A DNA stretch of 64,000 bases from G963663365 sp963663365 (GTDB lineage: Bacteria; Hinthialibacterota; Hinthialibacteria; Hinthialibacterales; G963663365), in assembly GCA_963663365.2 (NCBI GenBank), contig CAXXIH010000008.1, positions 868,001-932,000 of the forward strand, written 5' to 3'. The notes under the pieces were generated by a model. That model was not told the origin of the DNA and ran no database searches. It was given only the letters and a program-made list of their open reading frames with translations. Position numbers and translations under genes: made by a program. Below, piece by piece: positions 1 to 8,796 of the stretch. Within the stretch, counting starts at the first letter, position 1. Every line of letters starts with the position of its first letter.

Positions 1-233
1 GCATAAAAGTGAACAGATAAACGCACGAGCCGTGTCTTTATCGAGACCTTCGGCAAAGACTTTCTGATCCTCCAAGGTTTGCGCCTTTTGAAAAGCATAA
101 AGCGTCTTCCTTAGTTCGATCGGATTTTGAGGGCGAACCTGCGGGCCAAAAACTCCTGGGCAACAGCAATCCGCACCATTTCCTCGCCAAAAAGCGCCTC
201 CATCTGTTTCCGCAAATTATTCTTTTCAGACAT
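1..233 (-). pseudogene. Unrecognised protein, 5' end only, apparent -1 frameshift
   Basis: An ATG at 233 with a good upstream AAGGTGG opens a frame that begins MSEKNNLRKQMEALF and stops at 111. Codon-like, amphipathic sequence then continues in the -1 frame (ending ...FAEGLDKDTARAFICSLLC at base 1) without a stop to the window edge, but that frame has no start of its own because TGA and TAA lie near 220-228. The two pieces join naturally around 135-150, close to TTTTT and CCC runs. This fits a frameshifted gene, an assembly indel, or less likely programmed slippage; no classic slippery heptamer is in register. No family recognised. The gene continues left of the window. Confidence 0.45.
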
Positions 234-377
234 TGTGCCACCTTTGCAGGCTAATTTACCCCAATCCCATTCCATCGTTGCAGGGAACAAAGAAAGTGTC
301 ATGTATTCAAGTCAGTTCAATAATGAAGGTTCTCCCCTTTACTTCCCTTGCCGTGCCCCTATTTTCGATGTTTAGCT

Positions 378-395
378 TGCCGGTCCTAACCGGCA
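378..395. other. Small perfect hairpin in the 234-511 intergenic region
   Basis: A 7-bp perfect inverted repeat (TGCCGGT / ACCGGCA) encloses a CCTA loop. No T-run follows on either strand, so it is not a convincing terminator. It lies between the divergent edge gene and the YfgM-like gene, where I see no coding sequence and no clear promoter. Confidence 0.3.
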
Positions 396-511
396 GAGCT
401 CTGTATGGTTACGTTCAAGACTATTCCTTCAGACGCGCCCCAACGGAGGAGTGAAGAAACACACCACGGGAGTATGGCGCCTCGAAGATTACGGCTCGAA
501 GAAAGAACGTT

Positions 512-1246
512 ATGGATACGCATGGGAGACTCTCTAAGAAAGACATCCAGCACACGCTGGAACAGGACGAATTTGAACTGCTAAAGACTCGTCTTACTGA
601 ATTCTGGCATGAATACGGAAAGATCGTGGTCTTTGCAATACTCATTGTGGTCTGTGCAAGATTGCTGTTTTGGGTCTATAAAAGCCATAGTGCTTCACAA
701 GAAGCCGCCATGCAGACCCTATTGGCCAACGCTATTGAACAAATGCAGTTGGCCCAGCAGGCCCAAATGGGCAACATGCCGGCTACAGAGAATTACCAAG
801 CGGCAATTACAAATCTTGATCAACTCATACGGGAACATTCAAAGGATCCAATTGCAGGTCCCGCGCAAATTTTGCGTGGCTATTGCGCAATGAAAACGGA
901 TGATCCCCAAACCGCCGTAGCGGCATTCGGTCAGGCTCTGGAAAAAACGAATGATCCAGCTCTGGAGATACTAATTCGTATCGCCAAGATTCAAGCATCG
1001 ACAAACACAGCCGCCGATACTCAAGCATCCGTTTCCGAATTGGGTGAAATCAGCGAATCTCTTGAAGATGGACCCATGAAAGAAATGGTTACTTTTCTCA
1101 TGGCCGAGTACCAAGAAAAGGCTGGCAACGATGATGCGGCCCTCGAGCTTTACCGGAGTCTTCCCGATGATTCTATGTGGCGTAGACTTGCTGATAGCAA
1201 CGTTCGTTGGCTAGAAACCAAACCGTTACCGGCATTAAAGCCTTAA
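512..1246 (+). CDS. YfgM-like membrane-anchored TPR protein
   Basis: 244 residues. A charged N-terminal segment of about 37 residues is followed by one transmembrane helix (about 38-56) and a soluble C-terminal domain of helical hairpins about 35 residues long (regions near 95-130, 130-165 and 185-225), in the style of tetratricopeptide repeats. This architecture matches YfgM/tetratricopeptide-like membrane proteins, which in Proteobacteria sit at the SecYEG translocon and hand clients to periplasmic chaperones. The sequence shows the layout; the role is inferred. It is the first gene of a plus-strand run, 69 bp ahead of the cyclo-ligase-TsaE gene. The start ATG follows a GAAAGAA stretch, a weak ribosome site. 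Confidence 0.7.
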   Translation: MDTHGRLSKKDIQHTLEQDEFELLKTRLTEFWHEYGKIVVFAILIVVCARLLFWVYKSHSASQEAAMQTLLANAIEQMQLAQQAQMGNMPATENYQAAITNLDQLIREHSKDPIAGPAQILRGYCAMKTDDPQTAVAAFGQALEKTNDPALEILIRIAKIQASTNTAADTQASVSELGEISESLEDGPMKEMVTFLMAEYQEKAGNDDAALELYRSLPDDSMWRRLADSNVRWLETKPLPALKP

Positions 1247-1315
1247 TCTCAAGTTCAGATCGAGCCGGAACATTCTCGCTCCGGCGGCTGTAGCTCGAAT
1301 TTCGCTTCCAAGGCC

Positions 1316-2428
1316 GTGTCTCCTATTCCCGATAAAAATTGGTGGCGGCGGCGGCTCCGCACTTTGCGTAACGCTATTCCACCAACAATGCATGCTGCGC
1401 GTTCGCAACGCGCTGCAAAACGGCTTATCGGTTGCCCGCAATGGAACCAGGCGGATACCGTTCTGACTTACGCCCCTATCGGGAGCGAACTGAATGTATT
1501 CCCCCTGATCGAAGCAGGATTGCAGGCCGGCAAACGAATTGTCCTGCCGTGTGTCGATGGAGACGAACTCCGGCTCTACACCATCCGTGATCCCCATACA
1601 GATTTACGGCCGGCTGGAAGATATCAAATTCCTGAGCCGGATCCGGCACGATGCCAACCACTTGAGCCTTTCTGGGATTTCGATCTAGCTATCCTGCCGG
1701 GCCTCGGATTCGATCCGCGTGGTGGACGAATCGGTTATGGCAAAGCCTATTTTGACCGCCTGCTGAGCCGTGTATTGACGAAATGTGGATCAAAGCGCCC
1801 CGATACAATAGGCATAGCCTTTGAGACTCAGCTGACCTCCTGCCTGCCCATGGACAACACAGATGTCCGTCTCGATTACATTGTCACTGAGAATTCCATC
1901 TACCGTTTTCAAATTAGCCGGGGAAACACCTGCTCGGTTCAAGAGACAAAAGCGCTCGGACACCGGCTTGGAGAGGCAATTCAGACTTCTACGGTATTCC
2001 TCTTCGAGGGGCCATTAGCGGCGGGCAAGACGACCTGCATCCAAGGTCTCACAGCGGCACTCGGAATCGACACGCAAGCGGCCAGCCCGACATTCGTCTA
2101 TGAACGCCGGTATACGGCTGCTCGCTCCGGACTTGACGGCCTGGAGGTCCATCATTTGGACTTGTACAGACTTCCGGTGCCGGATACCGAAACAAATCCG
2201 GACACCGGTCTTGCTCATGACCTTGCCGATCTGCTTGAAACACCCGGTATCACATTGATTGAATGGCCTGATCGCTTGGGTCTGCAAACACCAATCGATG
2301 CGGTATGGTTGCATTTATATGAACCGAATGAAGATGCCGGAAATGAAAGCGGAATGCGGCACTGGATTCTTGAAACCGTTACCGAACAAACCGCGCACCT
2401 GCACAATGCACTCCTGCATTGCAAATAG
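1316..2428 (+). CDS. Fusion of 5-formyltetrahydrofolate cyclo-ligase and TsaE
   Basis: 370 residues, GTG start. Residues about 8-197 form a 5-formyl-THF cyclo-ligase (MTHFS) domain, which makes 5,10-methenyl-THF using ATP; the signature is at 128-148 (PGLGFDPRGGRIGYGKAYFD). Residues about 206-330 form a complete TsaE domain, the ATPase that drives the TsaBD t6A-tRNA machinery: P-loop GPLAAGKTT at 232-240, SPTFVYERRY at 257-266, DLYRL at 282-286 and IEWPDRL at 315-321. The reading frame is continuous with no stop between domains. The two functions are normally separate genes. tsaB follows by 18 bp and rimI comes next, so the TsaE half sits in its usual neighbourhood. Domain identity is secure; whether the chain stays fused is unknown. 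Confidence 0.88.
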   Translation: MSPIPDKNWWRRRLRTLRNAIPPTMHAARSQRAAKRLIGCPQWNQADTVLTYAPIGSELNVFPLIEAGLQAGKRIVLPCVDGDELRLYTIRDPHTDLRPAGRYQIPEPDPARCQPLEPFWDFDLAILPGLGFDPRGGRIGYGKAYFDRLLSRVLTKCGSKRPDTIGIAFETQLTSCLPMDNTDVRLDYIVTENSIYRFQISRGNTCSVQETKALGHRLGEAIQTSTVFLFEGPLAAGKTTCIQGLTAALGIDTQAASPTFVYERRYTAARSGLDGLEVHHLDLYRLPVPDTETNPDTGLAHDLADLLETPGITLIEWPDRLGLQTPIDAVWLHLYEPNEDAGNESGMRHWILETVTEQTAHLHNALLHCK

Positions 2429-2446
2429 CACGCTGCATAAATAACG

Positions 2447-3196
2447 ATGATCTGTCTTGCAATCGATACCTCTACACGAGCCGGAACGGCCGCTCTTCAA
2501 CAGTTTGAGATGAATCCCGGCAATAATGCCGATTCAGATCATAACTACGGAAAAACCTTAGCCGAGCTGACATTAGATATTGAAACAGTGCATGGCCGGC
2601 GGCTTCTGCCGACCATTCATGCATTATTGGATTTGGCCGGAATAAGCCTTAAAGAGCTTAACACCTGCGCGCTGGTTTGCGGACCGGGATCGTTTACAGG
2701 ATTGCGGGTAGGACTGGCAACAATCCAAGGCTTGGCTTTGCCGTTCGGTCTCCCTGCTGTGTCGCTATCGGCCTTGGAGGTATTGGCCTCCGGTCTTTTT
2801 ATCCCCAAGGAGGCCCGTCAGACAATAATCCGGCCGGTGATGCACGCACGGCGGGGATTTGTCTATACCGCGGCGTTCCGCGTCGCCGGAGATGATTGCG
2901 AACGACTGGAACCGGATCAGGAGATCACCGTCGATGAGTTGGCGGCTCAGGTAACTTCTCCGGCGATACTTTTAGGGAACGCAGTTCGGCTCCATGGAGA
3001 ACTCTGGCGGGAAGCCTTGGGAGATACAATCCAATTGGCTCCCCCCGCATCTCATAGCATTTCGGGCCGCCGGTTGGGTATGATGGCCGCAAAAGGTTTC
3101 TTGGACGGCAAAGCGATCGCCATTACGGATTTGCGTGTCGATTATATGGGGCCAAGCCAAGCAGAAGTTAATTTCATGGCCCGGAAAGAATCTTAA
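2447..3196 (+). CDS. tsaB: TsaB, tRNA threonylcarbamoyladenosine biosynthesis protein
   Basis: 249 residues, near the family norm. The N-terminus has the ASKHA-fold opening (AIDTSTRAGTAAL), and the TsaB signature CGPGSFTGLRVGL is at 78-90. TsaB (YeaZ) is the inactive paralogue of TsaD and its dimer partner; with TsaE it makes t6A37 on ANN-decoding tRNAs. An insert near residues 22-36 (NPGNNADSDHN) lengthens the first hairpin. It lies 18 bp behind the cyclo-ligase-TsaE fusion and 40 bp ahead of rimI. tsaD and tsaC are not in this window. Confidence 0.93.
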   Translation: MICLAIDTSTRAGTAALQQFEMNPGNNADSDHNYGKTLAELTLDIETVHGRRLLPTIHALLDLAGISLKELNTCALVCGPGSFTGLRVGLATIQGLALPFGLPAVSLSALEVLASGLFIPKEARQTIIRPVMHARRGFVYTAAFRVAGDDCERLEPDQEITVDELAAQVTSPAILLGNAVRLHGELWREALGDTIQLAPPASHSISGRRLGMMAAKGFLDGKAIAITDLRVDYMGPSQAEVNFMARKES

Positions 3197-3236
3197 TCAA
3201 TAGATTGGCCGTTTTCTGAGGTATCCCCCCAAACAG

Positions 3237-3740
3237 ATGAATACAAACACGCATGTTGCCAATGATTCAATCCGCCGGGCCACAAAAGCCGATATTCAGG
3301 ACCTTCTGATAATCGAACAAGAGTCTTTTTCGGATCCTTGGCCCAAATCGCTCCTGATAGAAGAAATGAGACGCAAGAATCCCGACGGTGTGTGGATTTA
3401 CGAAGATAATCCCCCGAATATCAGCGGCTTTCTTTGTATGCGCAGCCTTTGCGGCGAACTTGAAATACTAAATATCGCCGTACAAAAAGAGCTGCGCCGT
3501 AAAGGTATCGGCATTCAACTCATGCGGTTTGCCATACAAACGGCAAAAAAAATGAATTATTCAGGTGTAATTCTAGAAGTCCGGGAATCGAACACAGCGG
3601 CACAAGCGCTATACGAACATCTGGGATTTATTGTCACCGGAAGGCGCCCACGCTATTACAACCGCCCCAAAGAAGACGCAATACTCTACACGCTTGATTT
3701 ATCCAAAGTTCACGGCGTCTGTGAAATTCAATCGCAATGA
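3237..3740 (+). CDS. rimI: RimI, ribosomal protein S18-alanine N-acetyltransferase
   Basis: 167 residues of GNAT fold. The acetyl-CoA binding loop is RRKGIG at 87-92 after the LNIAV strand (78-82). The RimI signature EVRESNTAAQALYEHLGF is at 114-131, with the paired tyrosines (RYY, 139-141) near the active site. RimI acetylates the N-terminal alanine of S18; genes of this type usually sit next to tsaB, as here. The ATG lies directly behind tsaB with 40 bp between. It ends 25 bp before the convergent carB gene, and I see no terminator in that gap. Confidence 0.9.
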   Translation: MNTNTHVANDSIRRATKADIQDLLIIEQESFSDPWPKSLLIEEMRRKNPDGVWIYEDNPPNISGFLCMRSLCGELEILNIAVQKELRRKGIGIQLMRFAIQTAKKMNYSGVILEVRESNTAAQALYEHLGFIVTGRRPRYYNRPKEDAILYTLDLSKVHGVCEIQSQ

Positions 3741-3765
3741 TTTGAGATAGGAATTAAATCGAGAT

Positions 3766-5268
3766 TTATGCCTTAAGATACGCGCGCATTGCCGGAGCAG
3801 CATCGGAAAGACGTTTTTCCATCTCGACAATATCCATCATATTTTCGAGGAACCAAGTATCGATTTTGGTGATGTCATAAAGTTCTTCAATCCGATAGCC
3901 CAGTTTCATTGCATGACGTAAATAGAAGATGCGGCTGGGATTAGGCACACGCAGACGATTTTCCAAACGGGCAATTTGTTCGGCATTCAGATCGCTTTTC
4001 GATGTGGCATCTTCAAGCCATTTGATATCCCGCCCGTCTGCGCCCAGTCCGTGACGATCAATCTCCAAGGAACGGAGGCCTTTTTGCAAGGATTCTTTAA
4101 AGGTTCGGCCAATAGACATCGCCTCACCAACCGACTTCATCTGTACGCCAAGGGTATCTTCACTACCGGGGAACTTTTCAAATGCCCAACGCGGAATTTT
4201 TGTCACAACATAATCAATGGTTGGCTCAAAAGACGCCGGTGTTTCCCGGGTAATATCATTGGGGAGTTCGTCCAAGGTATATCCCACCGCGAGTTTGGCG
4301 GCGATCTTTGCGATTGGGAAACCGGTGGCCTTGCTGGCCAAAGCGGAAGAACGCGAAACACGCGGATTCATTTCAATCACAACCACACGGCCATTCTCCG
4401 GATTAACCGCAAACTGAATGTTGCTTCCTCCGGTTTCGACACCGATTTCACGAATAACCGCAATAGAGGCATCACGCAGTCGCTGGTATTCCTTATCGGT
4501 AAGTGTTTGGGCCGGGGCAACCGTTATACTGTCTCCGGTATGCACACCCATCGGATCGAAATTTTCAATCGAACAGATAATGACCACATTGTCGGCCAGG
4601 TCACGCATGACCTCGAGTTCGTACTCCTTCCATCCCAAAACAGACTCTTCCACTAACACCTGATGCACCGGGCTGTTCGAAAGCCCCCAATCCAGAAGGC
4701 GAACATATTCCTCTTCCGTAAAAGCCGTGCCGCCTCCACTGCCACCGAGTGTGTATGAGGGACGAATAAGCAGGGGGAGTCCGAATTTCTTGACCAAATC
4801 ACGGCCTTCGGCCGCAGAGTTCACGACTTCGCTCAACGGTACTTCCAAGCCGATGTGGTTCATGGCCGCTTTAAAAAGATCGCGCTCTTCAGCCTTGCGG
4901 ATCGCATCCAACTTCGCGCCGATCAATTCTACCCCGTAGCGATCAAGCACACCATTTTTGGCAAGTTCGACCGACACATTTAAACCAGTCTGCCCACCTA
5001 AAGTGGGAACAAGCGCATCCGGCCTTTCCTGGGCAATAATGGCCTCGACCACGTCAGGGGTGATCGGTTCGATATAGGTCCGGTCCCCCATTTCGGGATC
5101 AGTCATGATGGTAGCGGGATTGCTGTTGACCAAGACAACTTCGAATCCCTCTTCGCGCAGAGCTTTACAGCCCTGTGTACCCGAATAGTCAAATTCACAA
5201 GCCTGGCCAATCACAATGGGGCCGGACCCAACGATTAGGATTTTATGGAGATCTGTTCTTTTGGGCAT
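3766..5268 (-). CDS. carB: Carbamoyl-phosphate synthase large subunit, N-terminal half only (split CarB)
   Basis: 500 residues from the ATG at 5268 (MPKRTD), chosen over an in-frame ATG at 5292 because GGCGGA lies at proper spacing. It covers the carboxyphosphate ATP-grasp half: pre-ATP-grasp GSGPIVIGQACEFDYSG, glycine-rich loop SYTLGGSGGG, and metal/ATP motif VVIEMNPRVSRSSALASKA. It ends inside what is the oligomerisation domain of full-length CarB (about 1070 residues). The C-terminal carbamate half and the allosteric domain are absent and do not follow downstream; the next gene is convergent rimI. Two-gene CarB is known in Aquifex and methanogens. The clean stop and intact motifs argue for a true split rather than decay. 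carA is not in this window. Confidence 0.9.
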   Translation of the reverse strand: MPKRTDLHKILIVGSGPIVIGQACEFDYSGTQGCKALREEGFEVVLVNSNPATIMTDPEMGDRTYIEPITPDVVEAIIAQERPDALVPTLGGQTGLNVSVELAKNGVLDRYGVELIGAKLDAIRKAEERDLFKAAMNHIGLEVPLSEVVNSAAEGRDLVKKFGLPLLIRPSYTLGGSGGGTAFTEEEYVRLLDWGLSNSPVHQVLVEESVLGWKEYELEVMRDLADNVVIICSIENFDPMGVHTGDSITVAPAQTLTDKEYQRLRDASIAVIREIGVETGGSNIQFAVNPENGRVVVIEMNPRVSRSSALASKATGFPIAKIAAKLAVGYTLDELPNDITRETPASFEPTIDYVVTKIPRWAFEKFPGSEDTLGVQMKSVGEAMSIGRTFKESLQKGLRSLEIDRHGLGADGRDIKWLEDATSKSDLNAEQIARLENRLRVPNPSRIFYLRHAMKLGYRIEELYDITKIDTWFLENMMDIVEMEKRLSDAAPAMRAYLKA

Positions 5269-5335
5269 AATGAAGTCCGCCAAACCTATCAATTGGACCC
5301 ATTCGGAACCAGGGGCGGTTGCCTATTCCGGCACG

Positions 5336-6229
5336 TTAGCCAAGGTTTATTTCAGGTCCCAGTATCAAATCACGTCTTATGTCTTGGACAAAGATTTCCA
5401 ATACGCTTAGTGCAATAAAAGCAATGATCGGGGAAAAATCGATAATTCCCCAACGCGCCCAACGAAACCATTGTCTAAATCGGCCCAAATAGGGCTCGGA
5501 TAAGGCCCGTACAGCACGTACAGCAGGGAGATTCGCCCCTGGACCGGCTGCGGTCAGCCACGAGGCAATAATTGCTACCAAAAGTACAAACCAATAGAGA
5601 CGTACAATGATGAGAATCGAATCAAGCACAAAAATAAATTCCGATAAAAGGAGATTGCCCGCACTGTCGAAGACGCGCAAACTGACAAGAGAAACAAACA
5701 AGAAATGCGCGACGAGAAGAAGGATGACCGATCCCCAGAACAGAGGCCACATACGGTCTGTTTTCCAGAGTGCGCGGGATATCCGAAAAACTTTGAATGT
5801 CCCTTCCTGAAAAGCCCGGTAGGCCGTATTGGTTAGAAGCACAAACCCGGATCGCGAAAACAGCGTGCTGGCAAACAAACAAGAGACTGAAACCCAAAAG
5901 ATCAAATCGGCGGCCTGTTCAAAACTCAGCAAGAATCCATGCAAAGCCTCGCTTTTATCACCAAACATAGTGCTAAGTCCGGAATACAGAACGCCACGTA
6001 AAACCACAACACAGAGCATGGTTAACAGCGAACTCCAGAGATAGTAGCGCGGTGCTGTGGCAACAATAAATGTGCGAACGGGCTTAACAATCGGATCGGT
6101 CACTTGGTAAATCATTTGTATAAGTGGACCGAACTGGAAGTGAGATTGCTCATCCAAAAAATACCGAACAAAAAGCAGGACAATCAGCACATTAAAAACA
6201 AGAGTTAACAGTTGGAATAGCAATCCCAT
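5336..6229 (-). CDS. YggT-family membrane protein, two-copy type
   Basis: 297 residues with about six hydrophobic helices. The C-terminal part (about 210-290) has the YggT pattern: a helix ending ASWL, then a loop, then RALSEPYLGRFR, then the IDFSPIIAFIAL helix. The N-terminal part (about 1-85) resembles a second, more diverged copy (QVTDPIVKPVRTF). YggT proteins are integral inner-membrane proteins often encoded near division or envelope genes; their function is poorly defined. The gene lies 33 bp after the GxGYxYP-like gene and 67 bp before carB on the same strand. Confidence 0.75.
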   Translation of the reverse strand: MGLLFQLLTLVFNVLIVLLFVRYFLDEQSHFQFGPLIQMIYQVTDPIVKPVRTFIVATAPRYYLWSSLLTMLCVVVLRGVLYSGLSTMFGDKSEALHGFLLSFEQAADLIFWVSVSCLFASTLFSRSGFVLLTNTAYRAFQEGTFKVFRISRALWKTDRMWPLFWGSVILLLVAHFLFVSLVSLRVFDSAGNLLLSEFIFVLDSILIIVRLYWFVLLVAIIASWLTAAGPGANLPAVRAVRALSEPYLGRFRQWFRWARWGIIDFSPIIAFIALSVLEIFVQDIRRDLILGPEINLG

Positions 6230-6262
6230 AACACAACTCTCTACCCGGCGGAGACCGAAAGA

Positions 6263-8623
6263 TTAGCGGTTCGGCTCACTAACCGAGATATAGACATCTT
6301 CATAAAGTTTGGAACGCGCAGGACCTTCGGGTGTACGATCCTCTTGTTCAATATACAAGCGTAGGCGATAAAGGCCCGGTTCGGCAGGAGCCCCCACCAA
6401 AGTTTGAATTTCGACTTTCTCCCCTGTCAGCACCGGCCCCGGAATCACATAGGCGGCCGTGGAATTAGGCACGACCTGGCCATCGGCATCCCGAATCCAG
6501 TGATAGGCCAGACGATAGCGTTGATTGACGTTAATCCCCACCGGATTCCATGCATCCCAGCCATCGTTACGCAATAGAACATGGCAATGATATTGAACCG
6601 ATGTTTCCATCAATTTTGGTATATCGTGATCGTAAACCAATCCGATGTAATGATTATCGCCGCCCAAATGCTCACGCAACAAATAGAAAAACGTATAAGG
6701 ATCGACAACTTCATAATGACGATCCGGGTATTTTTCCTGCAGCTCGCGAATTGCAAAATAGAGATTTGCCGGAGTTGATTGAAAGCAACGCCAGACCTGA
6801 AAGTCCGGGAAACCATTAACGGGTTGCTCGGCGATCCGTTTGGCGATATCGGACGGCTCAGTATCGAAATGAGTCAAATCTCCCGCGATTTGGATGAATG
6901 GAACGAGTTTTTTCGATAGAGATTGGAAGAATTTATTTTGCGTCACCACGCCATGTGGAGAGAAGTTGAAAAACATCTCCTGTGTTTTTTGATCCAAATC
7001 CCCTCCAAGGCCATTGATAACCAAACCTGTTATTTGATAATCGAATTTGCGGTACCATTTCCGGTTAAAAAGCCACCAATTCCAGTCGGCCGATTTAAAG
7101 GGAGAGTGCTTGCGGTCTTGGAACAAAAACGCCGGATGGATATACCCCGCTCCGGAACTCCCACCGACAAAATAATCCCGGTCCGTACGTGTGTTATACA
7201 AATATTCGAACATCTGCGAACCACGTTCCGAAACGCTGGGATTCACCCCCCAGGTCAAATCCAGTCGGCCACGATAAGAATCATCCCAAATCGTGGGAAT
7301 CGCATGGCTCAGCCACGCCGGGGAATCGTAATCCCCCATATAAAGTAGAAGATATGTGTGATTCTTTGTATCGCCGCCAAGTCTTTTCTCGACGGTCTCG
7401 CGGCTGGGAATGAGGTTCTGTTCATAGCGGTCAGCGAGCCGGACATGACGAAAGATGGAAGCATTGGCCATTCCCCCCAGGGCATAGGCGTCGCCTTCAA
7501 CATAACAATTATAGGCGCTGACAATCGAAAGGAATTCCCACTCCGTCTCTTCCGGCGTCTGCATCCCTTTATAATAGGGGGCCGTAGTGGTGTATTTCGC
7601 AAACCAGGGAACAAAACCTCCGATACTGGAAAATTTCTGCCCGCTGTGATTGCGATACACCGTTTGCAGGATTTGTTTTAAAATAAGTTCATCCGTTCCC
7701 TGGTGAGGAAATGGATGATTATGTCTTTGTGCCAGGAAAAGATCATCCGGCGCAATCTCACTCCACCAGGGATCCAGATCGAAAAAGAAAGCCTTTTCGG
7801 AAACGTAGAAATCCATATTGAGCACGCCGCTATTGGCCAAATCATCGCATTGCCATTCGGGAGTCTCCGGATCCCAGTCGATGCCATCCAGGTAGTAGGC
7901 AAGGTACTGATCCGAGCAAAGTTGAGTTTCCAAAAATTGCTCAATCGCCCATACATAGGCATCACATTTCCGGCTTTCTGTGGTAGGCGTGTGCTTTGAC
8001 GTATCCGGAATCTGACCTGTGCCCCGGAACTTGCCGACCAGAGTCTGCATGACTTCCAACTGCGGTCCGCTGTCGACAATCTGTTGATGGAGACTGTTGG
8101 CTTCCGGACGCACATCGCGTCTTACCGGCAATTGGCCTAATACACCGCAAACGGTCATGGCAACATTGGCGCTGGCCGGAACTCGTTCATCCCAAAGCAC
8201 AACACCATCGTAATGTTCAGCAATGTCAGTAGCCGTCAACAATGCTTCAAGAGATTCAACTTCCACAAGGTCGTAATCGGCCAGCAAGCGCCCGGGATAA
8301 CGGAGGTACTGCAACCAATACTTATCCAAATTCATTTGATGGCCGCTGATTCCCTCGTGAAGAAAGACTACATACAGCAACGTATCGGGGACACTACGGC
8401 CCGACTCCACCGGGGCGACAGGGCGGTTTACCAGCCCTTGAAGCCCTGAAACAAGGCGCAGAACATCAGAACGCCAAGCAACCGAACGCTCCGGCTGGGC
8501 CTTGAAATAAGCCTCAAGATCAAAGACATAAAGGTTTTTTGAATTGGCCGTACAGGCAAGAAAGATTGCCGCCAAAAGGGTCAGGAAACAAAGGTATCGC
8601 CGCATACTCATCTCGTTGGGCAC
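6263..8623 (-). CDS. Secreted GxGYxYP-type putative glycoside hydrolase
   Basis: 786 residues with an N-terminal signal peptide (hydrophobic run about 10-24, ending ACTANS). The central domain carries a GAGYIHPA motif near residue 500, which I read as the defining GxGYxYP element of the GxGYxYP_N/GxGYxYP_C families, annotated as putative carbohydrate-active proteins. The last 110 residues look like a beta-sandwich of the CARDB type (VPNSTAAYVIPGPVLTGEKV). Two in-frame ATGs (8611, 8605) just inside the signal peptide are possible alternative starts. Upstream is the GH98-like gene (173 bp gap), downstream the YggT gene. Substrate unknown. Confidence 0.7.
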   Translation of the reverse strand: MPNEMSMRRYLCFLTLLAAIFLACTANSKNLYVFDLEAYFKAQPERSVAWRSDVLRLVSGLQGLVNRPVAPVESGRSVPDTLLYVVFLHEGISGHQMNLDKYWLQYLRYPGRLLADYDLVEVESLEALLTATDIAEHYDGVVLWDERVPASANVAMTVCGVLGQLPVRRDVRPEANSLHQQIVDSGPQLEVMQTLVGKFRGTGQIPDTSKHTPTTESRKCDAYVWAIEQFLETQLCSDQYLAYYLDGIDWDPETPEWQCDDLANSGVLNMDFYVSEKAFFFDLDPWWSEIAPDDLFLAQRHNHPFPHQGTDELILKQILQTVYRNHSGQKFSSIGGFVPWFAKYTTTAPYYKGMQTPEETEWEFLSIVSAYNCYVEGDAYALGGMANASIFRHVRLADRYEQNLIPSRETVEKRLGGDTKNHTYLLLYMGDYDSPAWLSHAIPTIWDDSYRGRLDLTWGVNPSVSERGSQMFEYLYNTRTDRDYFVGGSSGAGYIHPAFLFQDRKHSPFKSADWNWWLFNRKWYRKFDYQITGLVINGLGGDLDQKTQEMFFNFSPHGVVTQNKFFQSLSKKLVPFIQIAGDLTHFDTEPSDIAKRIAEQPVNGFPDFQVWRCFQSTPANLYFAIRELQEKYPDRHYEVVDPYTFFYLLREHLGGDNHYIGLVYDHDIPKLMETSVQYHCHVLLRNDGWDAWNPVGINVNQRYRLAYHWIRDADGQVVPNSTAAYVIPGPVLTGEKVEIQTLVGAPAEPGLYRLRLYIEQEDRTPEGPARSKLYEDVYISVSEPNR

Positions 8624-8796
8624 CGTACCGGTCTCATCCCCGCCTACCTCCGCCTTCCAGGCGAAATACCCGGCATGCAGTTAAGGCTATTTTCCCGACC
8701 CGATATTTCATTGTGACGGACTCATCCTGATGGCGCAAGATTTCGCGTTAAACACAGAAAATACGCAACACCGGATAAATAGCAAACCTCTTCGCT

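Noticed and set aside
3976..4656. 226-codon plus-strand frame
   Set aside because: Antisense to carB, whose motifs are intact.
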